From NCBI GenBank assembly GCA_031213475.1, contig JARUPZ010000017.1, positions 4,274,849 to 4,338,848 of the forward strand: a stretch of 64,000 nucleotides of DNA, in the 5' to 3' direction. How positions within the stretch are numbered: position 1 is the first letter of the stretch; every line of letters starts with the position of its first letter. This document shows positions 1 to 14,300 of this stretch, piece after piece. The position numbers and the translations under genes are program-made. The notes beneath the pieces are model-generated. The model saw only the letters and a program-made list of their open reading frames with translations. It searched no databases and was not told the origin of the DNA. The stretch comes from Nereocystis luetkeana. Taxonomy: Eukaryota > Sar > Phaeophyceae > Laminariales > Laminariaceae.

Positions 1-3000
1 GGAAAGTTGTCGGAAGCCTCCCCTCGGCGGCAGCAGGGAGAGCGGGTCGACGCTGACGGGTGGGACACTTTCATGAACGAGAGCATGCGCTTGCAACGGA
101 ACGGTGGTGGCGGTGGAAGTGGCGGTGGCGTGCACAGCGACGGTGGGGAGAGGGGAGAGGAGGGAGCACCGGCGCTGCTTCGGAGCCCTGTGGCGGCTGT
201 GTCGGCGGCGGCCGGGGGGGCAAGGAGGCTGCACCCGGGCACCGCTACTGGGAGGAGTCATCTAGTGAGGCGAATCACGGTCATGAGGTGGGAAGATATG
301 GTTCTAGCTTTCGAGGAGGCCGAGCGTCAAGCAGAGCAACAGGATGCCGCCGCCGTCGCCGCCGCCGCCTCTGGCCCGGGGGCGGGGGGGGGTGGACCTG
401 GGAACAGCCCCCCCGCAGGAGCAAAGGCGGCGAGATCGATGCGCCGCCTCTACTCTGCCTGCATTTCCGGGCTGGCCAAGCGGTTGCGATGGCGCGAGGC
501 CGCGGACACGCTGTCAAGAGCCCTCGCGCGGGGCCTCCCTCCAACGAGAGGGAGAGTGGCAGAGGTGGTCAGTTGCTGCGGCCGCGCGGGGGAGTGGGAG
601 CAAGCCGTGGCGGTGCTGCGAGACATGCAGAGGCACGGCCTGGCCCCCGATGGGAGGGTATACGGAGCGGCCATGATGGCGTGCTTAAAGGCCGGCCGGC
701 CTGACGAGACCCTGGCTCTGTTTGAGGAGGCGTTAGCCTCCCCCGACGCCCTGGGTTCGCATGGGCCTATGGCTTCCCATGAGGCGTTGGCCTCAAACGC
801 CTCCGAGGAACTCAACTCCTCGGAAGCCTCTGCCTCCTCTCAGACCTCGCTCTCCCCGGCCTCCCTCGATGCCTTGCACTCGCCTAAGGTCTCGTCCTCA
901 ACCTCCGAGGTTTTGAACTCCTCTGCAATCCTGACCTCCTCCCAGGCCATGCCCCCCCCCGGGTCCATGAAAGCCCATCAGGCGTTGGCGTCCACCGAAA
1001 CCTTGATACCCTCCGAAACCGCGATCTACCCCGAGGCCTTGAACTCCAGGAACGGGACCCTGGGAACTGAGCACTGCTACAGCTCTGCCATCAGGGCGCA
1101 CGGCATTCGGGGAGAGTGGAGGCGAGCCGTGGCTCTGCTGGAGGAGATGGAAGACAGAGGCGTGGCTCCCGACCTCGAGTGCTACAGGTGAGACTTGGTT
1201 GGCGAAGAGGGGTTGTACTCACGTCATATATGGCCCTACAGCAGTAGTCGTAGGAGCATAGCCCCTCGCATCCCTACAATGCTGGGACGGAGCACGTGGG
1301 GGTTCAACGGACCAGGCAGAAATCCCTTGCACCAAGCATGAAGCGTGGGATGTTCGGCGAGTAGCATTTAGGGTTAGCTGCATCTTACCTATAACTGGTT
1401 GAGAGGCGGAATTTCTTGCATATGGTTCACAGCGTCGAATATATTGTGACGGGGGGGGGGGAGAGGAGTTAGAAGGGTACCCCTGTATGCAGCACCACCT
1501 TGCAAATAAACTCTTACAAGGGTTCCCCAAAACGTATCACCAACTTGTAAATGAATTCGTGCAATATATTTTGGTCGATTGCTGTCTTGCACGTCGGCCG
1601 ACACCCGATCCGGCCCCTACCATAAGCCTAGATGTAACTGTAACGCTAGCCCCAACCGTAACAGCCCTAACCCCAACCCCTGTGGGCATCACGAGGCCGG
1701 CAGGGCGGTCGAGATTCACCGCGTGTTCCGGTGGGGCGTTCAAAACAATCCTGCTGAAAGGACGATCTCGGCCAAGAAGACAGCAGTACGTTGCACGAGT
1801 AAGATTACAAGGTGGTGCTGTATGTGGGGGGGGCGTCTCGGGGCTAGAAAGGTCGGTCGTTGTTTATTGCGCTCATCCAGCTGAAAGGCCGATCTCGGCC
1901 AATAAGACAGCAGTACGTTGCACGAGTAAGGTTACAAGGTGGTGCTGTATGTGTGGGGGGGCGTCTCGGGGACCTGCAGTGTTCGTTTTGTTTTGTTGAG
2001 GGAGCACACCTTGAACAGACCAGGTACTTGCCCTTTTCATGGTGATCTAGATGATGTCCTACAGTAGGTCCTTAGGGGGAAGAACTGCCCCTGATCTGTA
2101 TGATCTGCACGGTCTGCACGATATATCTGTAGACCATGCTTGCTGCCGCGGGGTCTGACTACGTACGCACCACACGGCATTTGCGCCACGTTTGTTTTAC
2201 GTACCGGGTGGGGATCTGTATGGTACGGCTATTGTACAACATCTCATATCGGCGCATACATGATACCAGCGATCTATTAATAGATGATTTAGATGATTTA
2301 GATGATTTATTATTAGATGATTTAGATTCCTTAGATGATTTAGATTACTTAGATGCCTGAGATTAGTTAGATGATGTAGATTATTTGGGTGATTTAGATG
2401 AGTTGGATGATTTGTTTGTGATCTGCCCGTTGTGTGCAAGGGTGGCCTCGGTTGGAGGGGGGGGCGAGGGGTTGGGGGGGAGGGAGGGTTGTTAGTGACT
2501 TGGAGTCCGTCAGGCAAGGGTAGTTTCGGTTGGAGGCAGGGAGTAAGACGGAGGGGGGAGAAATTTGGTCGCCCCTGGATGAAGTACTTGCGAGTGAAGA
2601 ATGGAGCGTTTTGGTATGCACCGATTTCCGATGTTGGTGTCTGCATGCACTACATTCCCGACTTCGAGTGCTTCCGGTATCAGGCGGTTTCGATTAGGCG
2701 GGGAGAGGGGCAGGGGGGGAAGTCGCATTTTTGGTTTGGTTGCACAGGTGGACGATTCTTGGCCGGTTTTTCCTTAGGGCCAGCGAGGTGGTCGTTATCA
2801 TGCGCGGGGCCTGTGAGACCCCCTGCCGCCCCTATTTCGGCGCTGTCATCCTTATGCAAGCCTGTATGCCTCACAATCGGTTCTTAGAAAGATGCAGCTC
2901 ATCCGCCATTCATCTCGCCGAGCACCTCACGGCGCTTCGCGCTTGGTGTAAGCGAGCAACGCCTGCCTCTGATCGGTGAGCACACGACGTGCCCCGTCCC

Positions 3001-5287
3001 GGCATTGTAAAGGCGGCGAGGGCCTACTGAATGGCCGTGCGACTACGGCCACGCATGATATGAGTACTCCCTCCCCCCCCCCCCCCCCACGCCCCCTTCC
3101 TGTGAGGACAAAAGACAAGGAACCAAGCACGCTGAGGGGTGAGAAAAGTTCCCCGCGCAGCCGTCGTGTAAGGCAAACTGCTTATTGTTCACACCTCGGA
3201 AAGGTCATCGATTCCCGCCTGATCTAGCTTGCGTTGCCCGGTGGGCGCCGTAATCCCTGCACGATCTACTTAAAGGCATGTTTCCTGGGTTGGGTCTGTA
3301 CTATCCAGATCGTGGACAATATTTCATGACGGCAAGTTAGGATCTAGATGATCCATCTGATCAATCTGTAGATCTGGTCGGTCAGAAACGAGGAATTATT
3401 CACAACTGTTTGCTTTATTTGTTGTGTTGATACGTTTGGGTAGTGGGGTCCCATCTTTGTATATATCATACGTGGTCGGTTATTTTCGTATTTTGAAAGG
3501 TTGTGTGGTGTCGGAGTCGGAGTTGTTCCGGTCAGACGGCAAACTTTCACACACGCGAGCACGGATCGAGTCCAGCACCCCAACGTGTTGACGTGTGTGA
3601 GTGTTGGTGTGGGTGCTTACAGCAGCGTTTCACACCTCGAGCAGGCCGTTGATGCCCACAGTTCATGATCTAGATACCTCAGGGCAGATGATCTGTGTGA
3701 TCTGTGTGATCTGTGTGATCTAGCTCATGTTGCCGAGTGGGACCCGCGTAATCTGCATGATCCAACATATGTTTCCTGGGTTGGATATGTAGTACCACAC
3801 GTCCTTGCACAACGTCTCTCCACGGCAGGTTATGAGCTGTAGATGAGCTAGCTCATGTCTATCTTTAGAGGATCTGTGCGAGGCGCTCATTATTTCCATT
3901 GGAAAGCATTAGTCGCGGTTGCCACGCAGAGGGCGAAACGTGATTTGTCTTTGAGGCACATTGGGCGCTCGCGTTCGCTACGTAGCGAAGAAGTCCAAGT
4001 CAAGCTTGCGAGAGGGTCCGACGTACTATATGCCGCGCTCGCAGCAGTATGGGCGCTTGTATGCGCGAGCCACCACTAAAGAAAAACCAAGTCGAAATGG
4101 CAAGAGATCGGCCTGTTCTTGTACGTGGAGTACGTCTATGGACGCTTACTTCCGCAAGCGCGAGTAGAAAGAACCCCACTCGAATTTTACAAGGGGGTAA
4201 CAGGTAACTGATGTTACGGGGGGATCATACCAACCATTTTAGGACTGCAGTCCCGTTTTGGGGACAAACTACTCGGAATATGACTGGTCCGTCCCCAAAA
4301 CGGGACTGCGGTGCTTGTTATTGTAGTGATCAGGACCGCAACAACCGATAGAGCCCAGTATTTTTGCTCGGCGTAATTTTTCCTGACTGCTAAGTTCTCC
4401 CGTCATACGTAGATGGTTGTATTTTGTCTCGAAGTCGATTCGCACTCGCCAGCACACCAATTCTGGTCCGACTCGAACGTGCGAGGGTCCCGAACACGTG
4501 CGTTCGCGTCTTTGTATCTGTTAGCAATAGAGGACGCTTTCACCCTCGAGCACGCACTCCCAAGTGCCATCTCGGAGTGACAAGATACCAGGTAACATGC
4601 TAGCGCCGTTTGTTGAGAGGGAGAGACGTGTACGTTCGCCAGCGCAAAGTAGCACCCAAACTTAAGTTGACGAAAGGACGCGGCCGACGTTACGTTTCTT
4701 TGCTTCTTGCCGTAGCAGTAGGGACCGACTCAACCACTTGCCAGATATAGAACTGGACCATCGTTTTACGAGATATATATTACGGGGGACCATAGTAAAT
4801 AGGACCATATATTGTGGGTAAAACAGGGTAAATATGTAGGTTGTTGTGTGCACGGTAGGTCCTATTTACTACGGTCCCCCGTAATAGTACTCGCAACCAC
4901 CGCAGTGGGGGGGAATTTTTGCAGGGCTGCTTACGGGTCATGAGCCGACCCGCGGGTCGGGTCAGGAGGTGATCAAAACTTCAGGATTCGGGTCCGGTCG
5001 GGTCGGGTCGGATTGGATTGGGTCAAGAGTCTAGAGGTGTTGGAAATATCGGGGGTCCCGTGGGGTCGGGTCGGGTCGGGTCGGGTTGGGTCGGGTCGGG
5101 TCGGGTTAGAGTGACCCGATCCGATCCAACCCGTGAGTTCTCAAGTCAACCTGCGAACAGCCCTGTTTTTGTTTTTGCAGCATTGCAAAGGTTGGGAGTC
5201 TTAGTTGATGTCTTTTTCTTTTTTTTTTCACATACCAGTCACACCTGTATTTTTTATTTTGGGGTGGCCGCACCCTCTCCCCCTTTT

Positions 5288-5325
<38 letters not shown>

Positions 5326-8300
5326 GTGCGGGGTCAGATCGGGAATTGCCGCGTGTGTGGAGGAGGGGGAGGGGACTAAGCGATTGGATCGGGCGATCTC
5401 CCTGATGAAGGCTATGTCGGCGGCGGGAGTTCCGCCAGACAGGGGTGTCTATTCCGGTGAGCTGAGGCATGCTTGGCTGTGAACATGTTCAACGGAAACA
5501 AGGTCCAGTCGTTTCAACGGTACTATGCACCGGTCGGTCCAGCGGTGTTGTAGATAGGCAAGCGTAGTGTTCTCGGTATTGTGGGCAGGCCAAGGCGTAC
5601 CTCGTTTACTCTTGCCGTCCGATTTTCTGGGCGTGCAGCGGGATGGTGGGGGCTTTTTTTTTCAAGAGTTGAGTGTAGACAGGTTCGTTCGTCCTGTTAG
5701 TAGTATTCGCATATAGATGCCTTGTCGTGTCATCTTAGTATCCTGTACATATCTACGTTGTAATTTGTACGCACGCACCTACGCTACCGTCTTCTTCTAG
5801 TGGTGATCAGGGCGTGCCAGAGGTCCAACAGCTGGCAGCAGGCCGTCTGGCTCTTGAGGAGTTCGTCGTCGGCAGGCATGCCCCCCAACCACGCCCTGTT
5901 CATCACGGCCATCAGCACCTGCGCGAACGCGGGCCGCTGGGAGGAGAGCGTGGCCCTCCTTAGGACGATGGTAAAGGCTGGGCTAAAGCCGAAGGTCACA
6001 CTCTTCAACAAGTGAGGCTCATTTTGCTGTCGACACAGCAGTAGTACGCGACAGCATTTTCTAAGAATCTATTGCTGGCATGTCGGCTAAGGGTCGCGGC
6101 TTAGTGCGATGTGGAACGATGAGCATGGGCTCTTGTAAGCTACTGCACACTGCCGTATATATACTTGTACCCTGCTAGGATGTAGAGTTGCCTTTCGCAC
6201 TCAGCACCAAAGCTTGCGTGCATGGATGCAATTTCTTTGTTGACAAAAAAAAAACAAATCTCCGGCTGAACCTATTATCTCCCAAATATCTTCAGAAATG
6301 TGTCCCATACTGTAATTTTCCGCTATTTCCTTTTCGGGGGCCCTAGTACTGTAGAGCGATCTAAAATGCGACACGCGCTGTCTTTTGTCATGCCTCTAGG
6401 AAAAGCTTGCTGCAATACACGTGCCATCATCAACATCAGTCCCTTAGCTCTTTTTTTTTATTTTCATTGGTCTGTTGTGTTCAGTAGCGGTTTTCCTTAT
6501 TTTTCACTCCCGTACGTGTATATTCTCTTCGGGTTTCTTCTTCATATATACCATGATGTTTTCACATACTTCCGGGTTGGCATATCATACTGTTTTTGTT
6601 TGTTTGTTCGTTTGATTGTTTGTTTGTTTGTTTGGTTGTTTGGTTGTTTGTTTGGTTGATTGTTTGGTTGTTTGATTGTTTGGTTGTTTGGTTGTTTGGT
6701 TGTTTGGTTGTTTGTTTGGTTGTTTGGTTGTTTGTTTGCTTGTTTGTTTACTTGCTTGCTTTTTTTAACCCCCGGCAGCCCGGTGCTGCTGCTTCATGAG
6801 GCCGATGCTGTACTATAATCAAGGCGTTTTATTTCGGAGATTTTCTTTCCTTCCTATGAAACCCCGAAGGGGTCGTGTGCATTTTTCGTTTTTCTTCCAA
6901 CTCTTTTTTTTTTTTTTTTTCGTCACCTACATGCATACAAACAGAGGCCAAAAACGAAAACGGCCTTGGTCGATTCGCTCCCCCTGCCGTATCTCATTAT
7001 ACCAACGGTAAGCCTAGCCTCGATTAGTAGGCCTTTCAATCGGCAGCGAGCAGTGTCGTGCTCTTCTCGTGCACCTATCACGAGAAGCTATTACGGGGGA
7101 CCGTAGTTAACAGGACCTATGGTATACACAAACACCTATATATTTAACCATTTTTACTAACAATATTTGGTCCTGTTAACTATAGCTACTCAAGCGAGAC
7201 GTACTGTAGAACGTTTAAGTAGATTGGCCCATGAAACGGGACAGAGGTCCTCAGAGGGTCGCGACCCTTTGTTCACTGCCGCAAACGTTGAGTGCCAACT
7301 GCTGTACCAGCTTTTGTTCCCCCCCGAAAATCGTGGGTGATGGACGTTACATCCCTGAAAAGGGTCATCACTCTCTACCTGCAGCGATCGTTAAATGCCA
7401 ACTGCTGCAAAGTACTTTTTTTTTTTTTTTTTTTTTCGGTTCACGGGCATGGTCATGCGTTTGCAGTGCTGCTTCTCTTTCTTTTTTTGACCGGGAAACA
7501 TAGAATTCAGAACCAAACACGATGCGTAAACACGAGGGGTCTCTTGGATTTTTTTGGCTTTTTGTCGCGGGTTCCGATTACTGTGCCCCTCCCCGTAAAC
7601 AGACGGACGATAAGATGACCCCTCTTCGTTTGTTTGTTTGTTTGTTTGTTTTTTCTGTCACTTGTTGAGGGTAAACGCTGGCTGTTTTCGCGCGTTTGTT
7701 TGCGCATTGCTCGTCCTCGTCCTTTGTGTGGGTAAGCAGCGGCTACAGGATTTTTTTTTATGTATACGGACATGTTGATTGATCTCTAAAGGTGTAGACG
7801 CAGCTGGCACGGGAACGCGTGGTTGACTCCAGACAATAACACGGAACTTCCCTCTCGGAGTATATATTTTTACGTATCCGTGCTGTCGAGTGACTCAGGT
7901 GGCGGCGCATCCACATGATTATCCATCACATTGCAGGCACAATTAATCTCCCGCTCTTATAATCCCACATCAATATATGGAACTCCCTGATACTAAATGA
8001 AACATCTACGTCGTGTCTATTGAGCACAGTCAATAGGACACCTCACTCTTTGTCCTTGTTTTTCGATTCGCACTGCTAGTGTAAGAGTCCTGAGCGTTTT
8101 TTTTTGTGTGTGCTTGAAACGTCTCCCTCCCTCCCTCCCTCCCTCCCTCCCTCCCTCCCTCCCTCCCTCCCTCCCTCCCTCCCTCCTTCCCTCCCTCCCT
8201 CCCTCCCTCCCTCCCTCCCTCCCTCCCTCCCTCCCTCCCTCCCTCCCTCCCTCCCTCCCTCCCTCCCTCCCTCCCTCCCTCCTTCCCGTCCCCCCTCCCT

Positions 8301-11300
8301 CTCTCCTTCCCTTCCTCCACCTCCCTCGCTGCCGCACCACCCTCTTGCCGTTTTTCTCCGTGGCCAGGGTGCTAGTAGCCTGTCGGAATGCGAGAATGTG
8401 GCAGCCGGCAGTATCCCTCGTGAGAGAGACGGCTGCCGCTGGAGTCGCGCCTGATGCCACCAGCTACAGGCTTGCCTTGGAGGCTTGCAGAAACTGTGAG
8501 CGCTGGGAGGAAGCGGTTGCTCTGTTCCGTGAGCTCCTGGCCGCGGAATCGGAGGATAAACCAGGAGGGGTAGATGGAGGAGGAGGAGGAGAGAGGGGGT
8601 TACTTGGCGGAGAGGGAAGGGGGGGAGGGAGAATGCGAGTGGTGGGGGTGGGACGGGGGCTGGGCGTGGAAGTTGGGGTGGGAATGGGAGGAGGCGGAGT
8701 AGGGGGGGGGGTAGAAGAAGAAGGACAGCAAGGGCGACGAGGGGTGGGAGTTGGAGCGGTAGTGGGGAGGCCGGGGGAAGATGGGGTGGGAGTAGGGGTG
8801 GTGAGGAGAGGAGTAGGAGTGAGGATTGGAAAGGGAGGGGAAGGGGGCTTGGGGGCAGCAGGAGGAGTGGGGGGAGGAGGGGGGGTGGGGAGAGGAAGAG
8901 GAGGAAGAGGGGGGGTTGGCGGGACAGGGGGAATGCGGACGGGGATGTCTCCCGACGTCGTCAGCTACGCGATCGCCATCTCGGCGTTGGTGATGCTCTC
9001 GCGGCCGGAGGAGGCCGCGGCCCTCTTCGACGAGATGGAGGAACACGGCATGCCAGACGCGGACCAGACCTGCAATCGCCAGGTGGTCCTCGCGCTCGCG
9101 GGGGGCGGCCGGTGGCGCCGCGCCTTCTCCCTCCTCCGCGACATGCGCAGGTCGAGCGAGATGGAAGGCAGCCTCGCCTGCTACAACGCGGTCCTCGGGG
9201 CCTGCGTCGACGCCAGAGAGCTGGAAAAGGCTTGGACGACCTTCCGGCAGATCCGGCGGGTGGGGCTGGAGCCGAGCGGCCGGAGCTACGCGCTCGCGCT
9301 CAAGGGCCTCGCCGCGGGCGGGAAGTGGAAGCAGGCGGTCGGCCTCCTGGAGGAGATGCGCGCGGTGGGGATTCCGCGCTCTGAAAGGACGTTCGCAGCG
9401 GCGCTCAAGGCTTGCGCCAGGGCGGAGAACTGGGGCGCCTCGGTTGAGGTGCTGAGGGAGATGCGCCGCGAGGGGATCACGCCGGACGCGTACAGCTACA
9501 ACTCTGTGAGTGGAACTCGACTGCGGTATCAGGGGTGGGGGTGGAAAGGTGGTGGATGGGCCGGGGGGGGGGGGGGGTGCGTTGAACGGGGAGGGTGGGG
9601 AGGATAGGGGGTAGGCGAGGAGGGGGGAGAAGGGGTAGGGGGAAGGGCGAGGTGTCCGCATATCATGCATGGCCGTAGCCGTATGACCATAAGACCCTCG
9701 CAATTTCTTCAATGCCGGGGCTGAGCTTGTCGGAGTTTGTTCCGGGGAGGGAGACCGCCGTGCCCTCTCCTAGTGCCCTTCCTCCGCTGTCTCTACGTTA
9801 TATACGCTGCCTCTTTTAGGATGGAAGGCCCCCCCGCCCCCGAATGTGGTACGTTTTTACCCGCCCTGGCGAGCTCCCCATTCCCCACGCCCCACCCCAT
9901 TGCGCGCCCACCCGCTCCCACCTCCCTGCCTCCACGCCTTTCCACTTTTTTAAGTGGCACCTGCGTCTGTCTAACGCCGCGCTTTCTCTCCTTCCTTCCT
10001 TCCTTCCTTCCTTCCTCCCTTCCCCCCCCCCCCCCCCCCCCCGCCCCTCTAGGTGATCATGTCGTGCGAAACGTCCGCGCAGTGGGAGGTAGCCCTCTTG
10101 CTGCTCCGAGAGATGTCTGAGACCGGGGTCCAGGCGAACTCGGTGTCCTACAACAGTTGCCTGGCAGCGCTAGCGGGGGCGGGGGAGTGGGAGAGGGCGT
10201 CGGCTCTCCTGGAAGAGATGCCGTCGGCCTCGGGCGGGAGGGTCCGACCCGACCTTAAGAGCCACACGAGCGTCGTGACGGCGTGCGTCAAAGCTGGAGC
10301 GTGGGTGGCGGCTCTCGACGTGGTCAGGACCATGTGGGCGGAGGGGATACCCCCGGACGCCAAGGTTTTCTTAACCGTTTTTGAGGCGTTGGACGATGCC
10401 GGCCGGGGGGGGGACGAAGCATTGTCCCTCGTGAGAGAAACGACGCAGGGCGGTACCACTACCTCCGCCGCCGTTGCAGCAGGGGGAGGAGGAGGAGGAG
10501 GAGGAGCAGGTGGAGGGCTGGCCCCCACACCTCCAGAGAGGTTTGTTGGAAGCGTATCCGCGCAGGACGCTGCCGCTACCGTCGCCCTCATGGGGGGTGA
10601 TTTGCATTCAACAGGAGGGGGAGGAGAGGGAGGAGTTCCACTCGCACCCCCGGAGGCTTTTTTTCGGGGGGTTATCCAAGCCTTGGTGCAGCGGAACGAT
10701 GCGGTGCGGGCGGCGGCGCTGGTGAGAGAGATGGCGGGGACCGAGGGGTGCTCGCCCGCTCCGGCCGACTTCAACCGCGTCATTAACGCCTGCGGTGGGG
10801 CGGGGCGGTGGGAGGAGTCGGTAGCGTTACTGAGGGAGATGGGGCCTGCGGGAGCTTCGCCGAATGCTCTCAGCTATGAGGGTGAGTAGGCGTTTTGGCG
10901 ATGGAACGGGACTGGGGGGAGGGGGGGGGGTGGTACTTATTTGTTGCTTGCCTTGGTCATTCTACCATTAACCACGCATCCCGTGCAAGACGGAATCTGG
11001 GGGAGGGGGGGGGGTACTTATTTGCTGCTTGACTCAGTTATTTGGCCACTGACCACGCATCCCTTTCGAGACGGAGCACCGTTTCTACTCCTGATAGAGA
11101 CACCTCCAACATTAGGGCCCCTCCTTGTGCTTGTTCTATATACATATGCTTACGAAAATAGTCCGACCCTGAGCTGTCTCGCTCGGTATATTCTCCCACC
11201 TCACACCCCTCCTCAGCCCGTGGTTTGCCTACGGGAATACTATGTGCTGGGGATCGATCCTCGAGTTCCTTCATGCCGATTTAGATCCCATCCTTCTAGT

Positions 11301-14300
11301 ATTTGCCGGTGAGCCTTTTCCCCTTTTTTCATTGTTGTTTGGGAGAAGGGTATTTTTTTTCCCGTTCTATTTTTGTTTTTGTGGGGCTTTCTTTTTGTAT
11401 CTACGAGCATGTTGTCGTCGAGCATCTACCGCAAGCACATCGTAGCACAGCACAGCACAGCCCATCAGTCCTGCACAAAGAAGCCAAAAACAAGTACGTC
11501 CTTACAAGAGCGCGAACACGCAAGGCAGTAGACGAAGTTGGTGAGAGCCAGTGCGTCGTCGAGCGTTTAAACAGCCCGCTGTGTTCTCGAAACGAACGAA
11601 GACACCGCAATCTGCGCGACCTACAAAACATACGAAGGACAAAGTGCCAGGTATTGTATGTACCCGTACGTGTACACATACCATGATGAAAAAGCACACC
11701 CAGCTCAGCTCAGCTCAGCCCAGCCTAGCCCAGCTGGGCTCAGCTCAGCGCAGCAGCGCAGCTTAGCGTACTACAGCGTCATGCGGTGTTGTGCGGTGCC
11801 GTGCTTTGTCTTTCGTACCAGCACATATCGAAAGAAGTTTGTACGTATTTGCACATGTGCGTGCGGCGTTCGGGTTGTTTTTCTGGGGAATGGAGCTCTC
11901 GTCATTCGCAAGTCGCCTGTTCACACCTAAAATTTTGGCCCGTCTTCTGTTTGTTCCGCTCCAATCTTGCTTGTAAGCGAGCGCATTATAGCGGGCGGAA
12001 CGGCCCGCTACTCGAAGCGCCTTGTATTCCATACGTATTGTTTTCTTCATCTTATCCGCTTCCTGTTTCGCCGCCTGTGGGCACCATCTATGCCCTACTG
12101 CAGGATAACCATCGTTTCGTCGGTATTGTCTCCTACGGGGGGGAGGGGTTACTCGATAGGAGAGATGTGCTCGATCTCATTCATGGCCGTAGTCGTATGA
12201 CCGTAGACCCGGTCGCCCCGGTGGTTCAAGTGGTTAACCTCGAATTCTACTTGTTTGAGTCCTGGGTTCGAGCCCCAGGTGGGTCGGACTTTGACTTTAT
12301 TTGCAAAAATAAAAAAGGATTCAATTGTTGAGAGCGCCTTGCAGCGTGGGCAGGCACAATTCGATGCGAGTCGACGAGGGAAGAAAAAAGGCTAAAATCT
12401 TACTCGCGATAAAAATGAAGGCACGTACCGTAGCGGGAAGGGGGGAGAAGAGCCTGCTACGTGACCCCGGATCTGAGTTACGAGTTGGAAGGAGAGAGAG
12501 AAGAAGATGTGCGAAGATAATGAATGGGATGAGAAAAAAAAATAATAATAAAAAGAAAGAGGACCCTCGCATCCCTACAATGCCGGAACGGAGCATATTG
12601 GGTTTTCACCGACCAGGAAAGGCATGCACCAAGCGCGAAGCGCCATGAGGTGTCTGGCGAGTCGCGTGAAGAGTGGAGCTGCATCCTACTAAGAACCGCT
12701 TGTGAGGCGGACTTGCATATGGAAAACAGCTTCAATGTGTGGATTTAATTTCCGGTGGAGCCACTTCCAGAGACAGCAATGGGAGTACTATGTAACTGCC
12801 TCTTGGGTGGCTTACCTTAAAACAATAGGTGATTCGATCAAATTCCCTTGTGCGGAGTAAATACTATTTTCCCTCGCACAAATGATGTAACTCGACGACC
12901 AGCTGTGGGCGACCGCCAAAAAAAAAAAAAAGAAGAAGAAAAAAAGCGGTACCCTGGCTGTCCAGCTCAAGCAGTGAGCGGCATGTTTCACAGTGTCGCT
13001 GCCAAATGTCGCCAACCCAACTTGTTTTCCTAGGGGGGGGGAAGGCTCACTCACTTGTTGATTGCCTCAGTCATTCGGCCATCGACCACGTATCCCCTTA
13101 GAGAGAGGGGGGGGGGGGGGGGGACAGGATGACGTTGTTGAGAGGACGGTTATCCGGGGGGGTGTACTCGATATCATGCATGGCTATAGTCGTATGACCA
13201 TAGACCCTCGCATCCCTACAATGCCGGAACGGAGCATGTCAGGTTTTCACCGGCCGGACACACATTGCTTGCACCAAAGTGCGAAGCACCGTACGCTGTT
13301 CGGCGAGTTGCATGAAGGGTGGGCTGCATCCTACTAAGGACCGCTTGTCAGGCGGACTTTCTTGCTTATCTATGACAGCGTCGAATTAATGGATTGGGGG
13401 GGGGGGGGGGGGGGTGTACTTATGCCAGGCATGACCGTTGTCGTCTAGCATCGATTTGGGGCGAGATTGGGAGGAGGCTGGGGAAGGGAGGAGTTACGGG
13501 CCAGGTCAGAGATGAGGTAAATGGTTAGGTCAGGGGAAGGTGGGGATTGCCGATTCCGGGGTTTCTATTAGGAGTTAGGGTAAGGAGGGGGGGCTAGGGA
13601 TCGGGCTGTGAGACGGTTTGATGGAGGGGCTGGGGATGGGCGGGAGATGCGTAGGGTAGGGGCTGGGGAGGCAAAGGGGAGAGGCTTGCGTTTACGGAAG
13701 CGAGCGATTTAGAGGTTTTGGACAGAGAGGGTCTAGAGTAGAGGGGTTAGCGGGATGCGTAAGCGTAGGGGTTAGGGGAAGAGTGTTTAGAGCGGAGTGT
13801 GTCGGCGGGGGTGGGGTTGGGGGGGGGGAGTTGGCGAGGCTCTTGCTCGGTTTCGGCGCGGCCGCCAGGTAAGTGGAATATCCGACGCCGCAGCCTCGGC
13901 TCGCCACGCTCTCTGCTCACCGCCGTGGTATGTTTAGTTGGTCTGTGGGTTGGTTGTTCTGATGGTTGGTTAGTGGTTAGTTGGTTGAATTTATTCTGGG
14001 TTGCTCGGTTGTTCTTTTTGGGGGGGGGCAAGCGCCCAACGAGTGGGTGATACGATTGTACGATGTTTGACGAGGAGGTTTGGACGAAGCCAGGGGTCTC
14101 CGGTGACGGCATGTGCTCGCCTTTGTTTTCGGTATGTTTTGTTCGGTTTGGGTGTGGTTTAGTCTATTTATGTTTTTTGTTTTTTGTTTTTTGTTTTTGA
14201 CGTGCTTTGTTAGTTTATGTTATGGTCTGTTTTGGTCTACCGTAGTTCGGTTCGGTTCCGTTTTGTTTTTGTTTGATGTGGTTCATGTACCATCTGTTGT

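Noticed and set aside
1632-1690. CCCTAA/CCCCAA-like stretch resembling telomere repeats
   Set aside because: Irregular units (AACCGTAACAGCCCTAACC) without tandem order; not a telomeric array.
8104-8454. Pro/Ser/Leu-repeat ORFs over the CCCT array, and their Gly/Arg/Glu reverse
   Set aside because: They are translations of a tetranucleotide repeat. Phase analysis puts the array in a PPR intron.
8600-9712. 370-codon - strand ORF opposite PPR exon 4
   Set aside because: Pro/Ser/His-rich shadow of Gly-rich and PPR coding sequence.
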